A stretch of 64,000 nucleotides of DNA, taken from the NCBI RefSeq assembly GCF_964340395.1, contig NC_135563.1, positions 18,935,151 to 18,999,150 on the forward strand. Reading direction: 5' to 3'. The notes beneath the pieces are model-generated. The model worked only from the letters and a program-made list of their open reading frames with translations. It had not been told where the DNA came from and ran no database searches. Positions 1 to 11,728 of this stretch are shown in pieces. The first letter of the stretch is position 1; every line of letters begins with the position of its first letter. The stretch is from Glandiceps talaboti. Its lineage: Eukaryota > Hemichordata > Enteropneusta > Spengelidae. Both the position numbers and the translations under genes were made by a program.

Positions 1-223
1 GTATACCATGCATATGATGAAATAATTGTACTGTTTCAAGGACATATGTTTTAGTCCATACTTCTCTATGGCCATACACTTATCACTAGTTTGAGCTGAA
101 ATGTTGGAAATACCTCTACTTCATAATGTATATAATGATACAGTTATCCTGCTCAAGTTCGTATTTTAGAATCCAGATAATTGAGCAATTTGATTGAAGT
201 GTTGGAAATAACTCCATGCATAT
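1..223. other. No gene seen (left edge)
   Basis: This is AT-rich sequence with no long reading frame, splice-flanked exon or RNA gene that I can support. It leads directly into a tetranucleotide array. Confidence 0.6.
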
Positions 224-342
224 CATACATACATACATACATACATACATACATACATACATACATACATACATACATACATACATACATACATACATAC
301 ATACATACATACATACATACATACATACATACATACATACAT

Positions 343-417
<75 letters not shown>

Positions 418-541
418 TACATACATACATACATACATACATACATACATACATACATACATACATACATACATACATACATACATACATACATACATAC
501 ATACATACACACATACATACACACATACATACATACATACA
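224..541. repeat. Composite tetranucleotide microsatellite (CATA)n-(CAGA)n-(CATA)n
   Basis: A (CATA)n block runs from about 224 to 344, a (CAGA)n block from about 345 to 415, and a second (CATA)n block to about 541, with a few CACA variants near the right end. All the long reading frames here are translations of the repeat (YIHT, DRQT, YVCM) and are not genes. A single T-to-G class change spread through the middle of an older (CATA)n tract would explain the sandwich. Confidence 0.97.
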
Positions 542-3440
542 TGTGATGACACAATTATCTTGTCGCCTGCTAATTTAGTGCCATTTGAAACCCAGACTGA
601 CCATTTGATCAGATACTTCCATCATTCAGATCATTCCAATTATAGAAATTATAATCTAAATTGGCAGAGAACAATGTCTAGAATTTTCAATATTTTCTAA
701 ATTTGCAGGAAATAGCTAGTGCAGTAAAAGTCACCGGATGATTTCAGTGATTCACTAAATTTACATGTATATTCACCATTCTATGTCATTGCGATTCAAA
801 TATTCAACACAGTAACTATTTCATGTTGACCCGAAGAAATATGTCTATTAGGTCCAAAAACAAAAATTATTTGGTTCCGGTTACCTGACCCCCATCTAGT
901 GTTTCATGCTGACCCTAAACTTATTTTTACGTATTCAAGAAAAAAATAGTGAAATTGCAAAAAGTCTTACACGAAATAGTGGATGCTGAAACTGACATCA
1001 ACTTAAAAAGACAATATAAAACTGTTCTTCCAATCTGTAATGGCTGTACATCTGATGAGAAGAAACCAATAACACAGAGACCATATGGAAAACAATGGAA
1101 AACATAACTACCTGAACTAGACACTCACATATAAAAATATATATATATATAAAAAATAAAAATAAAAAATCTACCTACCCTACCTATTCTAAAATAGAGT
1201 ATAATCAGAACGTATCCAAGAAAAAATAGTGATACTTCAAAGACCTGTGGTCTATTTTGAAAGAAAATATACCCATAGTTTTTTGTGAAAATAGCTAACA
1301 ATACAATTGTTACTTTGTTCATTGGGAGAAGGAGGGGAAGGTATTCTATTCAAAATTGTGGGCAGCATTTGAGATGATATAAAGTTATTATACTATGTAC
1401 AAGCCAAATTGAACAAAAAATTATGGAATATATATTCTGGTCGTGCTATGTCACGACAACGTACATCTATGTCATGACAACGTGTGTCTACGTCACTAGT
1501 TCTGCTGTGTTCGAAATATGAGTCAAAACATTCAAAATTGCCATTATTTTTCTTTGATATTACTGGTGCTGGTATAATTATGTTATTCTCCATTATTTTT
1601 CTTCATTCAATTCATATCAATAAAATGTACCGCGTGTTATGATAGGATAAATACATGAATGAGACAGCAGCTACTTGTGGAAAAGCAATGTATATACAGA
1701 AATTCAATCAACTTATAGAACTAAGGACGTGTATAAATCATATAGATTCATACAAAAATGAAAACCATACAACTGCTTCCTAGATAAACAAGAGAAAAAA
1801 TAATTTAAATTGTGAATGAGAAAAGTGATATCGAAAATAAAAGTTTAATAAAAACTGATGAGCGAAGTGTTTCTTCTAATATGTGGCAGCCAATATCAGT
1901 AAAGGCAAATGCCCGTAGGAGTGAAACCATATATTGTATGTAGTATGTGTTTGTGATGTGAAATTGCACACCAAATTAAAATTACCTGGATATGAAGAAC
2001 TAATAATGATGAAAATTGTAACGCATGGTGTATTTTATTGATATGAATTGAAAGGAAATTATTTATAGGAAACCGTGCAATGTTGTAATATTCTGTGTAG
2101 AGACTAAGTAGGTGTTGGTACGAGTCTTCTATTTTGCATAAGCTAAGCTAAGATTACAATTTTTAATTTTTGTGGATTATAAAAAATGCTATGAAAACCT
2201 ATAGAAAGAGAAAATAACAATGGAAGCCAGTTGACTTCAAACAAAATGTCTGGTGCGACAAAAATTCTACTAAATGCTGCTTCTTTGCATTGACAAAAAT
2301 CTTACCAACATAATTACATTTTCTTTGCTTGAGCTATCATTATTGTAGCAGATCGTCACCAAATCATATACATTGTAACAATATTACACTTTTAGGCATG
2401 TCAATGGGTTACAATGTAACAATTCAACTTTGGGGGGGGGGGTTTGTTGTGTCTGAAATGAGATGTAGCAACATTATTAAGATTTTTGTTGGGGAGGGAC
2501 AGATATATATTTATTTCAAGCTAATTTGATTCCAATGTAAAATATAACTAAGGGGTTTTGAATTTGAACCGATTTAAATTAAATTGGTTCGGTACTGACA
2601 CAAAAGCAAAAGTGAATTGATTCAAATCCTTGACTCAGTTTTTTTCTGGGGACAGAAACTGGTTTTGCACCGATTTAACTGCATTGGTTCATTTTGAATC
2701 AGTTTTGAATCAATTCATTATACCAGGGTTCTTGTTGTTGTAAGCTATATGATGCGACTGCTGATTCTCTGTAACCTTTGACCCCTGGCGAATTTATTTT
2801 GACAGTCACTATGGGAAACAAGTAACTCTAATTGTATCTTGTGGGTACAATTTTCATTTTCACAGCTTCAACTTCATATAAAGAGAATAATTTGACTGTC
2901 TCAGTAAGATATGACAATTTTTAAAATCATCTGTATGTCCTAGAAATCAGGTAGATGAATACTATATTTTTTATGATGGTGAAAAAAATTGGCACACTAT
3001 TCTGAAACATCGCTAACAATGTGTTGATATAAATTGGATTTCACAGACACTGCTGATTGGTGTTTGTTGGAAAGTGTGGTAAGTAGGTAAAATCAAACTT
3101 AGATAAGAACCTCCGGCTATAAATGAGTTGTCTATCAAAATTATAATCAAATATGTATAAATAGAAAATGTATGAATTTTTTCAGATAACCCATTTTTTT
3201 GCCAAACAGTTCCATTTTACCAGAATAACTGTAATTTGGATAAAAGCAGTAAATATATGATAATATAGGTATTTGCCATGTTTGTATGGATTCTTAGTAT
3301 GTACTTAGAGAGATTTTAATCATAGATTGCAGCTCCTTGTTATTGTTATCAAGGTTACAAATCCTTAGCAAAGACATATACATCATCATCATGGTCTGAT
3401 TGGCAAGAACTTAGAATCTTTGAAAGTGTAGGCCTTTTTC
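542..3440. other. Gene-poor AT-rich stretch
   Basis: Only short open frames of up to about 66 codons are present, none resembling a known protein and none bounded by convincing splice sites. A G10 run lies near 2432-2441. I see no RNA gene or structured element. Confidence 0.55.
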
Positions 3441-3780
3441 TATGGTGTGTGAAATCTCACTTTGTATGTAGACAGACTCAGAATGGACGCATGGTGTGGG
3501 TGGGGAGGGGATGACTGGGATAGGTCATCATTGATGTTATGTGGTGTGTGAAATCTCACTGTGTATGTAAAGAGACTCAATGGATATGGGTGGGATGTCA
3601 ACTAGGGTACGGGGTCATCAGTCATATGTCAATCCACAATCTCACTTTATATGTAGAGAGACTCAGAATGGATATATGGTTGAGATATGGTTGGAGGTGT
3701 CAGCCAGGCAGGTCATGGTCATTGTGATGTGTCTGTGGTATGTGAAATCTCAGAAAATGGATATATGGTTGGGTTAGAGG
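3441..3780. repeat. Degenerate tandem repeat, about 100-bp unit, 4 copies
   Basis: Four imperfect copies carry the core 'GTGTGAAATCTCAC' followed by 'GTATGTAGAGAGACTCAGAATGG'-like sequence, which I compare piecewise. The copies start near 3441, 3539, 3630 and 3737. The fourth is truncated. Open frames across the block, such as the one reaching 4085, owe their start to the repeat and resemble no known family. Confidence 0.75.
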
Positions 3781-4473
3781 TGAGATTACATGATAGCAAT
3801 AACTCATCATATATGAAAAGACTAGATAAACTATTCACCAAATGTCATGGCAATTCACATAAATTATCAGCAAGGAAACAAGTGAAATTTCAATATACTA
3901 TTGCCTCCAATATTAAAAAACAAAAGCACATGCTTCATTTTCAGTTTTTGAATCCTAGCATTAAACTGAAATGTGGTGATTTAGTATATATTAACAGTTC
4001 TGGGTATGTTGTTACCATGGTAACCATAGCTTTTGGTACTAATCCTGGTACCGTTATTACTAAAATAACCTTGGGAAACATATAAAATTTAACTACCATA
4101 CTTTACTCTCATAAAAGATACATTTTTCAATAACAAGAATATTTGTGAATGTCTATTAAAATGTATGAAAAAACATTCATGGAGACATAGACAAAATGAA
4201 AAGTGATATTTTAGAAATAAAATACTGTTGACTGCAGGCAGATTTGTAATGTGACAAAAAAAGAAAGTATTTATGAATAAACACTTGGGAGTAATCTACA
4301 GTTACTTTATGAGAAACTTAGTGCTAATAACAAATATATCATGTACCTCCATCAAAATGATTTGATCTATCTCTTTAGTAATGATTTTGTGATGATTCTG
4401 TTGTCTTAGAAAGCTTATGTTGTTACAGAAAGCATACATTTCAAACACATTAATTCATGTATCTAAGTAATGG

Positions 4474-4546
4474 TAGCCTAGAGACTTGTCATTGGTTTTC
4501 CAGGAAAATATCCAGATTTGAATACCAATAACAAGTCTCTGGGCTA
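4474..4546. repeat. Palindromic fold-back element (TAGCC...GGCTA)
   Basis: The left arm begins TAGCCTAGAGACTTGT and the right arm ends ACAAGTCTCTGGGCTA. The arms are near-perfect inverted complements and also pair across the inner ATTGGT/ACCAAT, leaving a loop of about 25 bases. The right-arm 14-mer AAGTCTCTGGGCTA recurs exactly at 27907-27920. It looks like a tiny non-autonomous DNA element or a solo pair of terminal repeats. Confidence 0.8.
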
Positions 4547-4599
4547 AAGTAAGCAGGAATCTGGTGACTAAGAATAAAATGATACATTTTCTATGATGA

Positions 4600-5435
4600 A
4601 TATTGTACTGTAAATATATTGACATAGTTACCACGGTGTCAAACTGTTCATATATTGTACCATTCTTTGGTAACTACAAAATCTGTCAGATTGAATGAAT
4701 TTATGATTTCAAAAAATTGGAGAATTGATGAATTTGTGAAGAAGAAATTATATTGAACTTTAATAAGGATATGTGTACGATATTTGATGAAGTTTATAAA
4801 TTTCAGAAATTTATGTTGTAAAGATGCAGACCGTGCTGTGCAAAACTGTTTATGAAAATTATCATTCTTTGTTACTGACAAAATAAATCTAAATTTGACA
4901 TTTTTGAAAACTGATTGTGAAATATAGAACTGTAAAGATATTGAGAGGTACTGTTTATAACATGTGTGATTCTTTGATGCCAACAATTAATCTGTGAAAT
5001 TCAATGAAAATTTGAAATTTGAAAATTGTTTTTTAAAAAATCATGATGAAACACACTTAGTTTAAGAGCTGTAAAGAAACTGACATGGTTACTGCTGTAC
5101 GAAACTGTCTATATATATGTTTCATTCTTTTTACCAAGTTAAAAATCTTTGAAAATTTGATGAAATTCAAGATTTGAAAATTGGTAAAATATGGAACTAT
5201 AAAAGACATAAACATAGCTACCATTACTGTGCCTCACTGTACATAACATTACTATGGTATCATTCTTTGTTACCAGCAAAATCTGTGAAATTCAATGAAA
5301 ATTTGACATTTTTGAGAAAAGCTCAAACTGTTATGGTGAACAATGGAACTGTATAGAAACACTGACATAGTTACTACTTCACAACATTGTTGATTTGTTG
5401 TTACCAACGAAAATCTGTAAAATTGAATTACGAGC
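4600..5435. repeat. Degenerate tandem satellite, about 120-150-bp unit
   Basis: At least five diverged copies share an ordered set of blocks: 'ACTGTAAAGA.A.TGACATAGTTAC', then 'CATTCTTTGTTACCA', then 'AAATCTGTGAAATTCAATG', then 'GAAATTTGAAAATTG' (shown as consensus fragments). Copies begin near 4609, 4929, 5069, 5194 and 5347, and a partial copy lies around 4860. Copy divergence is high, so the array is old. Confidence 0.75.
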
Positions 5436-5519
5436 CCATCAAGAAGATCGTTACCTCATTCCTCTGTAATGTAAAATGTAGCTATGCAACAAGACCATAA
5501 AATGAAATGGCTGTAGTGT

Positions 5520-5985
5520 GGAGTAATAAATTTAATATTCAAGGTAGAGGGAATGATGAAAATACACCGTTATACCTCCTGATGGAACTAGTGGGTAGTA
5601 GTAAATTTAATATTGAAGGTAGAGGGAATGATGAAAATATACCATTTGTACCCTCTGATGGAATAACTGTATTTGATAGTAAATTTCAATATTCAGGGTA
5701 AAGGGAATGGTGAAAATATACCATTTGTGTCTCCTGATAGAATAACTGTATTTGGTAGTAAATTTCAATATTCAGAGTAAAGGGAATGGTGAAAATATAC
5801 CATTTTTACCCTCTGATGGAATAACTGTATTTGATAGTAAATTTCAATATTCAAGATAAAGGGAATGATAAAAATATACCATTTGTATCTCCTGATGGAA
5901 TAACTGTATTTGATAGTAAATTTCAATATTCAGGGTAAAGGGAATGATAAAAATATACCATTTGTATCTCCTGATGGAGTGACAT
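5520..5985. repeat. Minisatellite, about 78-80-bp unit, 6 copies
   Basis: Six copies of a unit contain AGTAAATTTCAATATTC, GGGAATGATGAAAATATACC and CTGATGGAATAACTGTATTT. They start near 5522, 5600, 5678, 5757, 5837 and 5916. The first two copies are more diverged than the last four, which suggests expansion from the right end. Confidence 0.9.
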
Positions 5986-8032
5986 ATTTACCTTTCATAC
6001 ATTACCTCATCTGTGAAATCTTGAGTGATAATAAAAACTTTGGTAGTTCCTGAAACAACAATTGTATTCATTTAGACATTTTTAGAAAATATTAATTCCA
6101 AGTACATGTACTAGATTCTGTAAGTGAGAATTTCATTTTATCTATAGTAGTACATTATGTAATTACGTAGAATAACAATGAAATTATGACTAGTTTTTTT
6201 TTTTTTTGAGGTTCAAATGATTAGTTTTGAAGGGTTTTAAGGAATTGTTTATTTTAGAGCCAAGTATTTTTTACACTGTTAATTATTTTTGTGTGATTTG
6301 AGCTATTAATCTATTTTGAGATACACAGACCCACACCACTGTGGTTTGAATGTAAACCAAATAAAATCACAAAAGTGTCTTTTTTCCCCTTCTATAATCC
6401 TCCTTAGATTTAATTATCATAAATCCATGAATTCAACCACAGAGGGATTATGATGATGAAAATCTGATCCCAGATAATAAGATTATAACGGTAAATGTGA
6501 TTTGATTGTTGTAGAATATGTGACTTCATCAAGAAAGGGTATTTTTGTAATAATGCCATGCATTAGATTTGCATCACCATAAAATGAAATGTTTTTTTTT
6601 TTTTTTTTTTTTTATCATAGGGATGATGAATATTACATTTTCTTTCAACTAACCACTGTGACAGTGGTTGTCATGAAAGGAATTGATGAGGCTTGTTATA
6701 AAAAAGGGGGAAATGAAACTGGCAAGTCATTTTAGAGGCTTTGTTTATTAAAAACCTCTCTCAATCAATCTATGTCAATGCATACACTATGGTTTACAAA
6801 AGATGTAGTCAGTTTCCACACATGTGTCACTGAATTGAATTTGCATTTACGTTTAATCTCTCTCATCTTGTTTGTATGCAAAATAGCTGACTCGCAGCTG
6901 ATCAAAACCCAGCTGATTTTGTCAATTACAAAAAAAGATAGTGGAATTATTTAAATTTAAAAGTAAAGTCATGGTATAACGTACAAGATAATGAACATTA
7001 TCAGATTTTGCCCTCTTGGTTCCACACTTCTCCAACCTTAGTTGAAGTATTGTTGAGAATATTTATCTAAACAAAAAGAGAAGGGGAGGCGAAGTAGAGG
7101 GGTACTATATAGTGGTAAAGCATAAAGCTAAATGTAACAGGTGTTGGATAATTGAGTGCATATGAAGAAATAGGTAAATTGTTCTGTAAATAAAGTTTTT
7201 GTTACTTTTATTGTATGGTTGCTTCAATGAAAGCATAGTAGACTGTTGAATACCATATAATCAATTATTCTATGCTATTGTGTTACTTCTCTTTGTTATA
7301 CAGAACCTTAGACAATCCCTTCCATTGTTAGTGGACAATGCCCTCTATTGTTTGCTTTCACTTTGGTACTTAGACCATATCAGTGCTAACAGTATCCTTA
7401 CACTGTTTATGCTCTAGTAGCAAAGCTCACTCACACTTGACTGCCAATGAATGATTGGGGGGGGGGGGGGGGGGGGGGGTTGGGGGTTGGAACAAAAAGA
7501 GCAATTCAAAATTAATTTTGCTTTATTTGTCATAAGCCTTGAACTCGATGATTTGACTTTATATATCAAGAAAAACAATTTGTAGCAATTATCAATTGTG
7601 TAAACACTACCAGGACTTGACTATTATTAAAAAATGTCACTGGTGAAATAGAACATCCTTGGTGCAAATACATTGAGGAAAAGGTGCCATTTCAGGAAGG
7701 AAACAAAATTATGTCCACTTTCTGTACATTTCTTGCTAATATTGATTTAGACCATACATCTATGTTTTGTAGTAAGCAAAACTCTCCTCCATTGCAGCCA
7801 TGCATAGACCCTGAGCCATGATGTATTCAGCAGTACCAGTGCTGTTACAATGGATCTATATGTCCCCTAATACATCCATGCTGGTAGCTAGCAAGTATAA
7901 GTATAACAACAAAATGGCCGGCTTTGATCATAAGAATATTGTCTTCTAGTGAATACTCCCTTCTTTGTAGAGTAATGACATGAGCACTGTATCACACTTG
8001 ATTACATTAAAGACAATTGTTTGTTATTACAG
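5986..8032. other. Gene-poor stretch with homopolymer runs
   Basis: No recognisable gene. It contains a run of about 22 T at 6592-6613 and a run of about 23 G at 7457-7479. The latter is a candidate G-quadruplex former and a likely assembly or length-polymorphism hot spot. The frame at 6772-6954 has no family signature. Confidence 0.6.
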
Positions 8033-8271
8033 AGTATAGTATAGTGTAGTGTAGTGTAGTGTAGTGTAGTGTAGTGTATAGTGTAGTGTAGTGTAGTATA
8101 GTGTAGTGTAGTGTAGTGTAGTGTAGTATAGTGTAGTGTAGTGTAGTGTAGTGTAGTGTAGTGTACTGTAGTGTATTGTACTGTACTGTACTGTACTGTA
8201 CTGTAGTGTAGTACAGTACAGTACAGTACAGTACAGTACAGTACAGTACAGTACAGTACAGTATAGTATAT
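8033..8271. repeat. Pentanucleotide array that reverses orientation (hairpin-forming)
   Basis: The left part is (GTGTA)n with occasional GTATA variants. From about 8176 it becomes (CTGTA)n, and from about 8210 it becomes (CAGTA)n, which is the reverse complement of (CTGTA)n offset in phase. The two halves therefore pair as a hairpin with a loop near 8204-8209. The two overlapping reverse-strand frames are repeat translations, not genes. Confidence 0.93.
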
Positions 8272-8881
8272 AGATGGTTAATGATACCATGCAATGTATG
8301 TTCTTGTTATTTTTGTAATTTCTTTAATAGTAACAAAACAAAGACACTTACAGCATAAAAGAAATATATACTGAATATATTTTAATACACTGCCAACATA
8401 TAACATAACATGACATGACTGATACTTATCAAAAGAAGATCACTCAAGATAAGTATATTTGAGATTATTCAGGTTCATGGTCAGTCTGATTCAAATCTGA
8501 TGGAGGAATAGCCTTGATTGCCACAGGCGATCACACATGGAACAACAAAATATTAAACAAATGACAATATACGAAGGATACTTAGGTAAATGGGGCAATT
8601 GAGGTATATTCATTCCTACATCAAATTTAATCAGTTCTTGGTTCGTGATGAGATGCTCTAACAATGTTACAATTTACATCAATACAATCAATGTATGTAG
8701 TGTATGTATACGTTATTACTAAAGTCATCATAGACGACTTAAAAAAACATTCCGTGTAGCCTCATTGAATTTTTACAGACTTTTACTTGGTTTATATTCA
8801 GTACACCTCATACATTTATGTCATGTAAATATTACTCCATTTCTAACTCACAGACTTGGCTTGTAGGTTTGACAATCCTGA
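8272..8881. other. Gene-poor stretch
   Basis: AT-rich sequence with no gene, RNA or strong repeat that I can support. Confidence 0.5.
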
Positions 8882-8933
8882 TAGCCCAAATACAGCAGAG
8901 TGGATAATCATGAATTATCAAGTCTTTAGGCTA
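8882..8933. repeat. Short palindromic element, TAGCC...GGCTA type
   Basis: The element starts TAGCCC and ends AAGTCTTTAGGCTA, close to the AAGTCTCTGGGCTA end of the element at 4474-4546. The interior contains GATAATCATGAATTATC, itself nearly self-complementary. The outer arms are less well matched than in the 4474 copy. Confidence 0.5.
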
Positions 8934-11428
8934 ACAGCTCCTTGTCCCTCATGCATATAGTTTTTGACTTGTCTTGATTCTTCGTGTTTACATGATGTTA
9001 GATATGGCAACATAAGTATCCAGGGTGTCTCCGTTTAAAATAAAGCATGCCTTTAATATGATAACTTCTGGTATCTGCAACATTATGGAAAATTAGTGTA
9101 TTAGTAATAGAATTGTACACTGAAAAATTCAGCATATTCTGAGTGATAAAGGGGACTGCAGGACTTTGAATCTTCATTTGAGAGAGAGAGAAGTATCAGG
9201 AATGAACAGAATGGTTCTATGGCTTCTATATCTACAGATACTGATAACATTGCATGCATAATTCATTATTTTGTAATGAAATTTTACACCATCAAGAGAA
9301 ATACAACACATTTTGTTCAGACAATATGCCATTACCATATGGTGAATGATTTCAGCTCAATTCCTGGGATATCACATAGTTAGACTTTTCCACACTGAGC
9401 TGTCCAAAGACACAACAATACGTAAGGTCACTTTAAACATGAATATTTTGGTCTTTATTTCTTCACCGGCTTCAATTTAAACGTGCATTCAGCACCATAT
9501 TATTGTACATGTAGTAAAATTCTTGTGTCTGAAATATTTTGTTCACTTTTAATATACAAATTTCCTAAAGTAAGTATTTGTCAGGAATTCAGGCTGCTGT
9601 TTTTGTGCTAAATAACTAGAGATGTAACATATTTTATGACACAGTCCAAAAAATGAAATTGTGAAATAAATCATAAAATACATTATGTCAAAATTTAAAA
9701 TTTGAAGCCCTTGATGTCTCAGAGTGTTCGTGAAAATAAGTAAAAACTTGATTTGTTCATGTTTTCTCTTATAAAAAACCTTAGCGATATTTTGTTTCTT
9801 GTATAGGGAGTCATCAAAACAAAAATGAAGAATTTGCCACAGGTTTTCCTACATTTGTGCACCATCATGTCGATACAGGCATCATTACTAGGAGAAGACA
9901 AACCCTTAAACAATGATGTCTTATTTTATTGTTGGAGCCAAAATATCAGAATGGAAAAAGTCATGAGAAACAAGACATGTTCGATCAAATTGTGAATGAT
10001 AACAAAAAATGTTTTCCATACTCACAATATATTTTGTCTGCATATCATATGTTTATTATGTCCCCAATGAGTTACACCATATTGAATGAAAGACTATATC
10101 TTGAAGAAAAAAAAACAGAAATTCGTGTGAATGAATATAATTATATAAAATCCACAGTGGCTCTATTTAAAAGTAAAGTTTTGTCTACCTCAATATTATT
10201 CCCTGAAATGTTTGATACATTTCAAGGAGATTCAATATGTTTTTCAGGAAATTCCCTGATTCGATGTGAATTTCATTGTTGTAAAGAGGGCAGTGGTTTA
10301 CTAATCTTAAAGTTAATTATTGCAGGAGAGTAGAAGTCCCTGTGGAGTAACTCTACTTAAATATGTCCAGTATGTTAAAATAGCAAAGTGATATTTTCAT
10401 TTGACCTTGAGCTTTCCCACTGTTTCATAGATGAGTTTCAGTAGATGATGACCTGAAGATGGTGGTCACTATACTAAAACAATGGTAAATCTGTCAAAAT
10501 TGTCACCTGACATTTACATATGGATTGTGACCTTTAACCTCTCATCATTCATGGCCTGGGTTACAATTGATGGCACACACAACATAAATCAATGATTTTT
10601 AACCCCAACCATCTACATCTCTGTCTTGTGATATGTTTATGTGTTCTACTGTAATTTGATATGTAACTAAAACATCATTATGATACCATAGTTTACTTAC
10701 TGTGAAGCTCACACAAATGATGTGAATGACATATCCCATACCAAACCTGTTGACATTGGAAAAATATATATTTTAACTTAAAAGTGTGATATCCAGTCCG
10801 TCCTGTTCTACACTTCTGGCTATAAGCTGTGAGTCAGCAGGGTTGGTGGGAAGGGGGAGGTTATTTCAGTAGTTTCCATCCATCCATTCATCCTCCCTAG
10901 TGCATCCATCTATGGTGGCATGTACATCCATATCTCTGACATACATTGACTGATTTTATTCAAACCTTGCACAATGATGAATACTATAGGAGTCAGATGC
11001 CTGTGTCTTTGTTTTAAAATATTATCAATTTCGACCAAATAATGGCCATATTTGATGTAAAAAAATATATGTTTTACGTCATAACTCAAATTGTTAAAAG
11101 TAGCTAGTGACTTCATTCAAAATCAACCTACATCTTAAAAAAAACATTGTGTCTCATGTGTAAAACACCAAGGCAACTTTATTTCTCCTGTAACTGTACA
11201 CAGTGCACTGACTTGAACTTCCCTTCAAAATCTAGATGGCAGCTACCACAGTGTGAAGCTGACATTGCATGGCAGCATCCATCTCAGCAGGCAGTAATTG
11301 ATATCTGTATATAAATAACACTTCATCTGTTTTTCTTTTATTGTAGACTAACCATCAACTAAAGACTCTATGATGAAGACCATTCAGGAATTATTAACCC
11401 AACAAGAAGACCCAAGATTATACTTGAT
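8934..11428. other. Gene-poor stretch; one unassigned open frame at 9929-10333 (+)
   Basis: The 134-codon frame at 9929-10333 has a low-complexity-free translation with several cysteines near its C-terminus. It has no signal peptide, no domain I recognise and no supporting splice context, so I do not call it a gene. At about 11345 a pyrimidine tract and AG precede ACTAACCATC, which could be a 3' splice site of an untranslated exon, but nothing confirms it. Confidence 0.45.
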
Positions 11429-11482
11429 AATAATAATGTTTTTATTAACAAGGAATAATCCTACATAAACATAGGATTAACT
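11425..11482 (-). mobile_element. Probable 3' tail of a non-LTR retrotransposon or SINE
   Basis: Read on the minus strand, this contains the hairpin TCCTATGTTTATGTAGGA, then AATAAAAACATT, then a short (ATT)n tract. A stem-loop, an A/T-rich signal and a trinucleotide tail form the usual 3' end of CR1/L2-like LINEs and SINEs that borrow their tails. No reverse-transcriptase coding sequence is present, so this would be a 5'-truncated copy. Confidence 0.4.
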
Positions 11483-11512
11483 TTAAGTACCTATGTCAGT
11501 AGCCTCATTTCT

Positions 11513-11728
<216 letters not shown>

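Noticed and set aside
116-578. Several 109-140-codon frames ([24 protein letters not shown])
   Set aside because: Pure translations of the (CATA)n/(CAGA)n array; they exist on both strands and in several frames.
3687-4085. 132-codon plus frame
   Set aside because: It begins inside a degenerate tandem repeat and has no recognisable domain; a chance frame is likelier.
8007-8294. 87- and 95-codon minus frames rich in Y, T, L and C
   Set aside because: Products of a pentanucleotide array, which keeps frames open by lacking stops.
9929-10333. 134-codon plus frame as a small gene
   Set aside because: No family, domain, signal peptide or splice support, and AT-rich codon content like the flanks.
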